A stretch of 11,325 nt of DNA. It comes from an uncultured Klebsiella sp. Lineage in GTDB: Bacteria > Pseudomonadota > Gammaproteobacteria > Enterobacterales > Enterobacteriaceae. The number at the start of each line of letters is the position of its first letter. Positions within the stretch are counted from its first letter, which is position 1. The notes beneath the pieces were generated by a model that saw only the letters and a program-made list of their open reading frames with translations, had not been told where the DNA came from and searched no databases. Shown piece after piece: positions 1 to 5,566 of this stretch. The stretch lies in the NCBI GenBank assembly GCA_902490055.1, contig CABUCP010000055.1:1-11325 (forward strand), read 5' to 3'. Made by a program: the position numbers and the translations under genes.

Positions 1-101
1 CTTTTAATCTCCAGGCTGAAGCCCGCGCTTATGTCGATACGCTGATTGAGATGTACCAGACCTGCCCGTCGTTGTGCAGTCCAGCGGCAGTTGAGGCCTG
101 A
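1..101 (+). CDS. acrR: AcrR, TetR-family repressor of the acrAB efflux operon (3' end only)
   Basis: Only the last 32 residues are present, read in the frame beginning at base 3 and ending at the TGA at 99-101. The peptide has the pattern F-N-L-x-x-E-A-R-x-Y-V followed by L-I-E-M-Y and C-P-S-L, which matches my memory of the E. coli AcrR C-terminus (FDLKKEARDYV, LLEMY, CPTL). This part belongs to the ligand-binding and dimerisation domain; the DNA-binding helix-turn-helix lies upstream of the window. AcrR represses acrAB and its own gene and is released by toxic hydrophobic compounds. Its position directly upstream of mscK, on the same strand, agrees with the enterobacterial order acrR-mscK. 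The identification rests on about 30 residues plus this synteny. Confidence 0.85.
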   Translation, partial: FNLQAEARAYVDTLIEMYQTCPSLCSPAAVEA

Positions 102-145
102 AGCCGGGGGCGTAAATAAAGGTAAATTTTCCTTATCTCTCCCGC

Positions 146-174
146 TATTCGTGCGCGGGGAGAAGTGCTATTCT
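146..174 (+). promoter_or_regulatory. Possible mscK promoter (extended -10 type)
   Basis: TATTCT at 169-174 matches four of six bases of the sigma-70 -10 consensus and is preceded by TGC, giving the extended -10 pattern TGn. The hexamer 17 bp upstream (TATTCG, 146-151) is a poor -35. It lies in the 130-bp acrR-mscK gap, leaving a leader of about 50 nt. An imperfect GC-rich hairpin (about 138-163) sits across the spacer and could be a remnant acrR terminator, but it has no T-tract. The call is tentative. Confidence 0.28.
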
Positions 175-231
175 GCGCGCTGCGACGATCCCCGGTATTC
201 TCCGGCATTTGCAACCATTCATGTTAATACT

Positions 232-3200
232 ATGCAGCACACTAATCGTTGGCTTCATGCCATTTCCGCTATTGTCTTTGCACTAATCCTTATTGTGGGC
301 TCTTTGAGCTTCAGTCAGGCTCAGGCTTCAGATTTACCTGACCGTTCTGATGTTCAAAGCCAGCTCACCACGCTTAATAAGCAAAAAGAACTCACGCCAC
401 AGGAAAAATTAGTTCAGCAGGACCTGACCCAGACTTTAGAAACGCTGGATAAGATTGAGCGTATAAAGTCGGAGACCGTTCAACTGCGTCAGCAGGTTGA
501 ACAGGCGCCGGCAAAAATGCGCCAGGCGGTAAACAGCCTTAATGCATTGAGCGATGTGCCTGACGACGACGTCACGCGTAAAACGCTAAGCACGCTGTCG
601 CTGCGCCAGCTTGAAGCCCGCGTCTCGCAGGCGCTGGACGATCTGCAGAATGCGCAAAACGATCTGGCGACCTACAACAGCCAACTGGTGTCGCTGCAGA
701 CCCAGCCGGAGCGCGTGCAAAACGCAATGTATTCCGCCTCCCAGCAGTTGCAGCAAATTCGCAACCGCCTGAATGGCACCGCGCCGGGCGAAGAGGCCCT
801 GCGTCCGACTCAACAAGGTTTGCTGCTGGCGCAGCAGGCGCTGTTGAACGCGGAAATCGAACAGCAGCGTAAGAGCCTGGAGGGCAACACCGTTCTTCAG
901 GATACGCTACAGAAACAACGCGATTACGTCACCGCCAACAGCAACCGGCTTGAGCACCAGCTGCAGCTGCTGCAGGAAGCGGTTAACAACAAGCGCCTGA
1001 CGCTAACCGAGAAAACCGCGCAGGAAGCGGTTTCCCCGGATGAAACTACCCGTATCCAGAATAACCCGCTGGTGAAGCAGGAGCTTGAGATTAACCATCA
1101 GCTTAGCGAGAAGCTGATTCAGGCGACGGAAAACGGCAACCAGCTGGTACAGCGCAATATCAGGGTCAAAAACTGGCTCGACCGCGCGCTGCAATCGGAA
1201 CGCGATATTAAAGAACAGATTTCGGTGCTCAAGGGCAGTCTGCTGCTGTCGCGTATTCTTTACCAGCAGCAGCAGACGCTGCCGTCGGCGGATGAGCTGC
1301 AGGATATGACCAACCGCATTGCCGACCTGCGCCTCGAGCAGTTTGAGGTCAATCAGCAGCGCGACGCCCTGTTCCAGAGCGATACCTTCGTCGCCAAAAT
1401 AGAAGAGGGCCACAGCAGCGACGTGACGCCGGAAGTCCACGATGCGCTGCTGGAAGTGGTCGATATGCGTCGTGAGTTGCTTGACCAATTCAACAAACAG
1501 TTGGGTAACCAACTGATGATGGCCATTAACCTGCAGATTAACCAGCAGCAGTTGATGAGCGTCTCCAGCAACCTGAAGTCGATCCTGACCCAGCAGATTT
1601 TCTGGGTGAACAGCAATAAGCCGATGGACTGGGAGTGGATCAAAGCCTTCCCGGAAGCGCTGAAAGGCCAGTTCAAATCGATGAAGATTACCGTCAACTG
1701 GGAAAAAGCCTGGCCGGCGGTATTTATCGCCTTTCTTGCCGGGCTGCCGCTGCTGCTGATAGCCGGGCTGATCCGCTGGCGTTTGCAGTGGCTGCGTGAT
1801 TACCAGACAAAACTGGCTTCTCAGGTAGGTCAATTACGTAACGATACGCAGCTGAATACGCCGAAAGCGATCTTTATCGACCTGATTAGAGCGCTGCCGG
1901 TGGTGCTGCTGATTCTGGCAGTCGGGCTGATCCTGCTGACGATGCAGCTGAACGTCAGCAATTTGCTGTGGGCTTACAGTAAAAAGCTGGCGGTATTCTG
2001 GCTGGTGTTCGGCCTGTGCTGGAAGGTGCTGGAAAAAGACGGCGTGGCGGTGAAGCATTTTAATATGTCGCCGCAATTAACCAGCCACTGGCGGCGGCAG
2101 ATTGTTCGCGTCAGTCTGGCGCTGCTGCCGCTGAACTTCTGGTCGGTGGTTTCCGAACTGTCGCCGCTGAATCTGATGGATGACGTTCTGGGGCAGTTCG
2201 TTATTTTCGTCAACCTGATGCTGATTGCGGTACTGGTATGGCCGATGTGCCGCGAAAGCTGGCGTGACAAAGAGTCGCACAGTTTGCGGCTACTGACGGT
2301 GACCGTGCTGTCGATTGTTCCCGTTGCGCTGATGGTGCTCACGGCAACCGGCTATTTCTATACCACGTTGCGTCTGGCGGGCCGTTGGATTGAGACCGTC
2401 TATCTGGTGATGATGTGGAACCTGCTGTATCAGACCGTGCTGCGCGGCCTGAGCGTGGCGGCGCGGCGTATTGCCTGGCGTCGTGCGCTGGCGCGCCGTC
2501 AGCATCTGGTGAAGGAAGGGGCGGAAGGCGCCGAGCCGCAGGAAGAACCGACAATCGCCCTCGAGCAGGTTAACCAGCAGACGCTGCGTATCACCATGCT
2601 GGTGATGGTGGCGCTGTTCGCGGTGATGTTCTGGGCGATTTGGTCCGATTTAATAACCGTCTTCGCCTATCTCGACAGCATCACGCTTTGGCACTATAAC
2701 GGCAGCGAAGCCGGCGCCGCGGTGGTGAAAAGCGTCACCATGGGCAGCCTGCTGTTTGCGATAGTGGCCTCAATGGTCGCCTGGGCGTTAATCCGTAACT
2801 TGCCCGGTCTGCTGGAAGTGCTGGTGCTGTCGCGGCTCAATATGCGGCAGGGCGCTTCCTATGCCATCACCACTATCCTCAACTACGCGATTATCGCCAT
2901 CAGCGCCATGACGGTATTCGGCTCGTTGGGGGTCTCGTGGGATAAACTGCAATGGCTGGCGGCGGCGCTGTCGGTTGGTTTAGGTTTTGGCCTGCAGGAG
3001 ATCTTCGGTAACTTCGTCTCCGGCCTGATCATTCTCTTTGAACGCCCGGTGCGCATCGGCGATACGGTAACGATCGGCACCTTCTCCGGTACCGTCAGTC
3101 GGATCCGTATTCGTGCGACGACGATCACCGACTTCGATCGCAAAGAGGTGATCATCCCCAACAAAGCCTTCGTGACCGAACGCCTGATTAACTGGTCGCT

Positions 3201-3576
3201 CTCCGATACCGTTACTCGCGTGGTGATCCGCCTCGGCGTGGCTTATGGCTCCGATCTCGATAAGGTGAAAGAGGTGTTGTTACAGGCGGCGCATGAGCAT
3301 CCGAAAGTGATGCAGGATCCTGCGCCGTCGGTCTTCTTCACCACCTTTGGCGCCAGCACCCTCGATCACGAGCTCCGTTTGTACGTGCGTGAGCTGCGCG
3401 ATCGCAGCTACGCGGTGGACGAACTTAACCGTTCTATCGACCGCTTGTGCCGGGAAAACAATATTGATATTGCCTTTAACCAGTTGGAAGTTCATCTGCG
3501 TAATGAGAAGGGTGATGAAGTCACGGAAGTGAAGCGTGACAATAAAGGGGATGATGCGGCATCGACCGTCGCGTAA
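232..3576 (+). CDS. mscK: MscK, potassium-dependent mechanosensitive channel
   Basis: This large MscS-superfamily inner-membrane channel (also called KefA) opens under membrane tension and, in E. coli, is gated by external potassium and related ions. The ATG at 232 gives 1114 aa, against about 1120 in E. coli. The frame stays open upstream to base 46, but that extension has no family resemblance, and the ATG at 232 begins a good signal peptide (basic start, hydrophobic core near residues 8-25, likely cleavage after AQA near 31). No strong Shine-Dalgarno is visible. A long Gln-rich periplasmic coiled-coil domain runs to about residue 490. About eleven membrane segments follow, starting near 494, 552, 585, 628, 655, 688, 723, 787, 839, 878 and 907. 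The last is the pore helix, with GLGFGLQE from residue 916 and then the MscS beta domain (RPVRIGDTV). Gly916 appears to match E. coli Gly922, whose Ser change gives a hyperactive channel. The gene seems monocistronic, ending at a hairpin. Confidence 0.97.
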   Translation: MQHTNRWLHAISAIVFALILIVGSLSFSQAQASDLPDRSDVQSQLTTLNKQKELTPQEKLVQQDLTQTLETLDKIERIKSETVQLRQQVEQAPAKMRQAVNSLNALSDVPDDDVTRKTLSTLSLRQLEARVSQALDDLQNAQNDLATYNSQLVSLQTQPERVQNAMYSASQQLQQIRNRLNGTAPGEEALRPTQQGLLLAQQALLNAEIEQQRKSLEGNTVLQDTLQKQRDYVTANSNRLEHQLQLLQEAVNNKRLTLTEKTAQEAVSPDETTRIQNNPLVKQELEINHQLSEKLIQATENGNQLVQRNIRVKNWLDRALQSERDIKEQISVLKGSLLLSRILYQQQQTLPSADELQDMTNRIADLRLEQFEVNQQRDALFQSDTFVAKIEEGHSSDVTPEVHDALLEVVDMRRELLDQFNKQLGNQLMMAINLQINQQQLMSVSSNLKSILTQQIFWVNSNKPMDWEWIKAFPEALKGQFKSMKITVNWEKAWPAVFIAFLAGLPLLLIAGLIRWRLQWLRDYQTKLASQVGQLRNDTQLNTPKAIFIDLIRALPVVLLILAVGLILLTMQLNVSNLLWAYSKKLAVFWLVFGLCWKVLEKDGVAVKHFNMSPQLTSHWRRQIVRVSLALLPLNFWSVVSELSPLNLMDDVLGQFVIFVNLMLIAVLVWPMCRESWRDKESHSLRLLTVTVLSIVPVALMVLTATGYFYTTLRLAGRWIETVYLVMMWNLLYQTVLRGLSVAARRIAWRRALARRQHLVKEGAEGAEPQEEPTIALEQVNQQTLRITMLVMVALFAVMFWAIWSDLITVFAYLDSITLWHYNGSEAGAAVVKSVTMGSLLFAIVASMVAWALIRNLPGLLEVLVLSRLNMRQGASYAITTILNYAIIAISAMTVFGSLGVSWDKLQWLAAALSVGLGFGLQEIFGNFVSGLIILFERPVRIGDTVTIGTFSGTVSRIRIRATTITDFDRKEVIIPNKAFVTERLINWSLSDTVTRVVIRLGVAYGSDLDKVKEVLLQAAHEHPKVMQDPAPSVFFTTFGASTLDHELRLYVRELRDRSYAVDELNRSIDRLCRENNIDIAFNQLEVHLRNEKGDEVTEVKRDNKGDDAASTVA

Positions 3577-3583
3577 TCGCTAA

Positions 3584-3618
3584 TCGGGGCGGCTCAGGCC
3601 GCCTCGATGCATTTTATT
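3584..3618 (+). terminator. Intrinsic terminator of mscK, overlapping the rsmS stop
   Basis: A 10-bp stem with one G-T pair (TCGGGGCGGC at 3584-3593, GCCGCCTCGA at 3598-3607) closes a TCAG tetraloop. It begins 8 bp after the mscK stop and is followed by TGCATTTTATT. The T-rich tail suits termination of plus-strand transcription. On the minus strand no T-run follows, so it is less convincing for rsmS. The tail overlaps the TAA of the convergent rsmS gene. Confidence 0.7.
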
Positions 3619-3787
3619 CGTCTGCGGCGGGTGAATCCGCCGGCGCCTTTTTCAGCTTATTTTCGTAATCGCGCTTAATAATATCCAGCGCGCCGAGTAC
3701 CGTCTTCGCGCTGACCTGGTTTTCCTCCAGCAGCATAATGAGATCGACGGCCAGCTTGACCTCGTCCGGGGCATTTTTCAGCGACAT
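3614..3787 (-). CDS. rsmS: RsmS/YbaM, small DUF2496 protein
   Basis: A 57-aa protein encoded on the minus strand. It starts [20 protein letters not shown] and continues through a central [13 protein letters not shown] helix, closely matching the 53-aa E. coli YbaM as I remember it ([30 protein letters not shown]). The tail is slightly longer and rich in Lys, Ala, Pro and acidic residues. AGGAGA lies at good spacing before the ATG. The family is DUF2496. A Pectobacterium homologue was named RsmS for its effect on secondary metabolism and virulence, and in E. coli the protein has been linked to PriC-dependent replication restart. I hold both points from memory, and the molecular mechanism cannot be seen in the sequence. 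It lies 12 bp downstream of priC on the same strand, so the two are probably cotranscribed. Confidence 0.92.
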   Translation of the reverse strand: MSLKNAPDEVKLAVDLIMLLEENQVSAKTVLGALDIIKRDYENKLKKAPADSPAADE

Positions 3788-3799
3788 AGCTCTCTCCTG

Positions 3800-4327
3800 T
3801 TAACGCGTTAAACGCGCCAGTACATTCTCAATTTTTTCCAGCGCATCGCGGCAGCGGGCCAGCCGACCGGCGTAAGCGTCGACTTCTTTCGCCAGTCGTT
3901 GCTGGTCGACGAGCGTTGTCGCCTGCGCCAGCTGGCGTTGGCGATCGTTGCGCATTGCCAGTAGGCGGCGTTCATATTCCTGGTGCTGTAAGCGGCGACG
4001 CTGCCAGCGGTTCAGCGCCGGCGAGGCGCTATCCCAACTGCGCAGCGACCAGGTTGCCGTTTCGCGGCTAATAGCGGCAATCTGGGCGACCAGCCGCTCG
4101 GCCAGCCAGGCCACCTGCGGCAGCTGCTGGTGCTCTACCGCCTGCTGTAGTTCAGCGAAATTACGCTCGGCTTCGTCGAGGTAAGCGCGCATCTGCGTGT
4201 CGCGGGTACGGAACAGCTGGCGATCGAAACGCGGGCTCAGCGTGGCGTGATTCGCCAGCGGCGCTACCTGGGCCGCCAGTTCGGCCAGCTGGTTTTTCAG
4301 CGTTTGTAAAAGCCGGGTTGTTTTCAA
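3800..4327 (-). CDS. priC: PriC, primosomal replication protein N'' (TTG start)
   Basis: PriC acts in DnaA-independent reloading of DnaB helicase at stalled or collapsed forks, with SSB and DnaC as partners. The product is basic, helical and Gln/Arg-rich. The internal blocks ATLSPRFDRQLF, QQLPQVAWLAERL and W-R-R-R-L-Q-H-Q-E-Y-E-R-R-L, and the C-terminus ALEKIENVLARLTR, match E. coli PriC. I chose TTG at 4325-4327 because it gives 175 aa, the E. coli length, its N-terminus (KTTRLLQTLKNQL) aligns with E. coli KTALLLEKLEGQL, and GGAGGAG lies just upstream (4332-4338). The longer ATG-initiated frame from 4354 would add nine residues and place the Shine-Dalgarno inside the coding sequence. The gene is divergent from ybaN and precedes rsmS. 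A 12-bp perfect palindrome, TTAACGCGTTAA (3800-3811), covers its last codons and stop. Confidence 0.95.
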   Translation of the reverse strand: MKTTRLLQTLKNQLAELAAQVAPLANHATLSPRFDRQLFRTRDTQMRAYLDEAERNFAELQQAVEHQQLPQVAWLAERLVAQIAAISRETATWSLRSWDSASPALNRWQRRRLQHQEYERRLLAMRNDRQRQLAQATTLVDQQRLAKEVDAYAGRLARCRDALEKIENVLARLTR

Positions 4328-4331
4328 AGAA

Positions 4332-4338
4332 CTCCTCC
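4332..4338 (-). promoter_or_regulatory. Strong Shine-Dalgarno that fixes the priC TTG start
   Basis: Read on the minus strand this is GGAGGAG, four bases before the TTG (six from its GGAGG core). It is the best ribosome binding site in the neighbourhood. No ATG in the priC frame lies downstream of it at suitable distance, so it supports TTG initiation. Confidence 0.7.
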
Positions 4339-4378
4339 ATGCCCTATGCAGCAACTGTGCTACAGTAGCGACATCTAT

Positions 4379-4398
4379 TGATAACGATTCGCATTATG
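4379..4398. promoter_or_regulatory. Fur-box-like inverted repeat at the ybaN start
   Basis: TGATAACGATTCGCA (4379-4393) matches 11 of the 14 fixed positions of the 7-1-7 Fur site TGATAATnATTATCA. Against the classic 19-bp box, GATAACGATTCGCATTATG (4380-4398) matches 14 of 19. The site overlaps the ybaN ATG and lies 52 bp from the divergent priC start, so iron-bound Fur could affect ybaN and possibly priC. Binding is inferred from sequence similarity only. Confidence 0.5.
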
Positions 4399-4773
4399 CC
4401 ACGTATTATTTTAATCATCATTGGCTGGCTGGCGGTAGTCCTCGGGACGCTGGGCGTCTTTTTACCGCTGCTCCCCACGACGCCGTTTATTTTGCTTGCC
4501 GCCTGGTGTTTTGCCCGCTCGTCGCCGCGCTTTCACCACTGGCTACTGTATCGCTCATGGTTTGGCGGCTATCTTCGCCACTGGCAGCAGTATCGCGCAA
4601 TGCCGCCGGGGGCCAAGCCGCGTGCGATTATCATGATTTTGCTGACCTTTGCCATTTCGCTATGGCTGGTTAAGCTTATGTGGGTGCGCATCCTGCTGCT
4701 GGTTATTTTGACCTGCCTGCTGGTGTTTATGTGGCGCATCCCGGTGGTTGATGCAAAGCAACAAAAGCACTGA
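4396..4773 (+). CDS. ybaN: YbaN, DUF454 inner-membrane protein
   Basis: A 125-aa hydrophobic protein of the DUF454 (YbaN) family with no established function. The ATG at 4396 gives exactly the E. coli length and the same opening (RIILIIIGWLAVVLGTLGV). The family signature LLPTTPFILLAAWCFARSSPRF lies near residues 25-46. A long hydrophobic N-terminal stretch (about 4-38) contains the Pro-rich turn, and two further membrane segments lie near 75-90 and 95-112. Loops rich in Arg and His (HWLLYRSWFGGYL, about 48-60) are probably cytoplasmic. The tail RIPVVDAKQQKH is soluble. No good Shine-Dalgarno precedes the start, so expression may be low. The Fur-like sequence across the start suggests iron regulation. 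The gene is divergent from priC and 150 bp upstream of apt. Confidence 0.93.
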   Translation: MPRIILIIIGWLAVVLGTLGVFLPLLPTTPFILLAAWCFARSSPRFHHWLLYRSWFGGYLRHWQQYRAMPPGAKPRAIIMILLTFAISLWLVKLMWVRILLLVILTCLLVFMWRIPVVDAKQQKH

Positions 4774-4789
4774 TGCGCAATAATGCCTG

Positions 4790-4818
4790 TTGCAATTGTT
4801 GCCGACAGCCAGTAAATT
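4790..4818 (+). promoter_or_regulatory. Possible apt promoter
   Basis: TTGCAA (4790-4795) and TAAATT (4813-4818) each match four of six sigma-70 consensus bases and are separated by exactly 17 bp, within the 150-bp ybaN-apt gap. The implied leader is about 100 nt. Other weak hexamer pairs exist closer to apt, so the choice is uncertain. Confidence 0.27.
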
Positions 4819-4923
4819 CTGGCGTTTTCGAGCGCGGGTAAGCCTGGTCAAAGGTTAAACAAATGTTTCTTTGGCTCATTTTGCACGCCCGTGGGTAACA
4901 CCGTTTCAATCAGGCATAAACTT

Positions 4924-5475
4924 ATGACCGCAACTGCACAGCAGCTTGAATATCTGAAGAACAGCATCCAAAGCGTCCAGGATTATCCGAAGCCGGGCAT
5001 CCTTTTCCGCGATGTCACCAGCTTGCTGGAAGACCCGAAAGCCTACGCGCTTAGCATTGAATTGCTGACCGAGCGTTATAAAAACGCGGGCATCACCAAA
5101 GTGGTGGGCACCGAAGCGCGTGGTTTCCTGTTCGGCGCACCGGTTGCGCTGGCGCTGGGCGTTGGCTTTGTTCCGGTACGTAAGCCGCGCAAGTTGCCGC
5201 GTGAAACCATCGCCGAAAGCTATGAGCTTGAATATGGTACCGATCAGCTGGAAATCCACGTTGACGCCATCAAAGCAGGCGATAAAGTGCTGGTGGTTGA
5301 TGACCTGCTGGCGACCGGCGGCACCATTGATGCGACCGTGAAGTTGATTCGTCGCCTGGGCGGCGAAGTACACGACGCCGCTTTTGTCATCAATCTGTTT
5401 GACCTGGGCGGTGAGCAGCGCCTGGAAAAACTGGGGATCAACTGCTTTAGTCTGGTTCCTTTCCCGGGCCACTAA
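4924..5475 (+). CDS. apt: Adenine phosphoribosyltransferase
   Basis: Apt converts adenine and PRPP to AMP and pyrophosphate, the one-step purine salvage reaction, in the cytoplasm. The ATG at 4924 gives 183 aa, the E. coli length, beginning [11 protein letters not shown]. An in-frame GTG at 4891 would add 11 residues that do not resemble the family and has no ribosome binding site. The only Shine-Dalgarno before the ATG is a weak AGGC. Type I phosphoribosyltransferase features are complete: the PRPP-binding signature [13 protein letters not shown] at about 122-134 with Asp126 and Asp127, the [12 protein letters not shown] segment at 62-73, and the flexible-loop region [10 protein letters not shown] near 85-94, where Arg89 replaces the Gly I remember in E. 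coli. In E. coli apt and dnaX are close and can be cotranscribed; here they are 91 bp apart with a GC-rich hairpin between them. Confidence 0.97.
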   Translation: MTATAQQLEYLKNSIQSVQDYPKPGILFRDVTSLLEDPKAYALSIELLTERYKNAGITKVVGTEARGFLFGAPVALALGVGFVPVRKPRKLPRETIAESYELEYGTDQLEIHVDAIKAGDKVLVVDDLLATGGTIDATVKLIRRLGGEVHDAAFVINLFDLGGEQRLEKLGINCFSLVPFPGH

Positions 5476-5491
5476 GCAAATCCCGACACAT

Positions 5492-5514
5492 AGCCTCGCC
5501 GATCCGGCGGGGCT
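5492..5514 (+). terminator. GC-rich hairpin between apt and dnaX (weak or partial terminator)
   Basis: A 10-bp stem with one wobble (AGCCTCGCCG at 5492-5501, CGGCGGGGCT at 5505-5514) and a 3-nt ATC loop starts 16 bp after apt. No T-run follows (GTGATAGCATG), so it is not a classical intrinsic terminator. It could protect the apt 3' end or lower readthrough into dnaX. Just downstream, TAGCAT (5519-5524), preceded by TGA, resembles an extended -10 and may serve dnaX, but no -35 is visible. Confidence 0.4.
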
Positions 5515-5566
5515 GTGATAGCATGACCCCTCGAAAATTCACCTTCCAGCGTTTCAGAGCCAGCCC

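Noticed and set aside
46..231. A 62-residue N-terminal extension of MscK in the same frame
   Set aside because: It overlaps the acrR coding end, has no MscK-like residues, and would bury the signal peptide that begins at the ATG at 232.
1003..1833. A 276-codon minus-strand open frame inside mscK
   Set aside because: It is a shadow of the Gln/Leu-rich coiled-coil coding region, with the low-complexity Gln/Leu/Arg composition expected from the complementary strand and no ribosome binding context or domain.
4359..4369. Inverted repeat GCTAC-A-GTAGC in the priC-ybaN gap as an operator
   Set aside because: The arms are only 5 bp and pairing stops at the flanks; such repeats occur by chance and no known regulator site is recognised.
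4891..4923. GTG start adding 11 residues to Apt
   Set aside because: There is no ribosome binding site before it, and the ATG at 4924 gives the family length and N-terminus.
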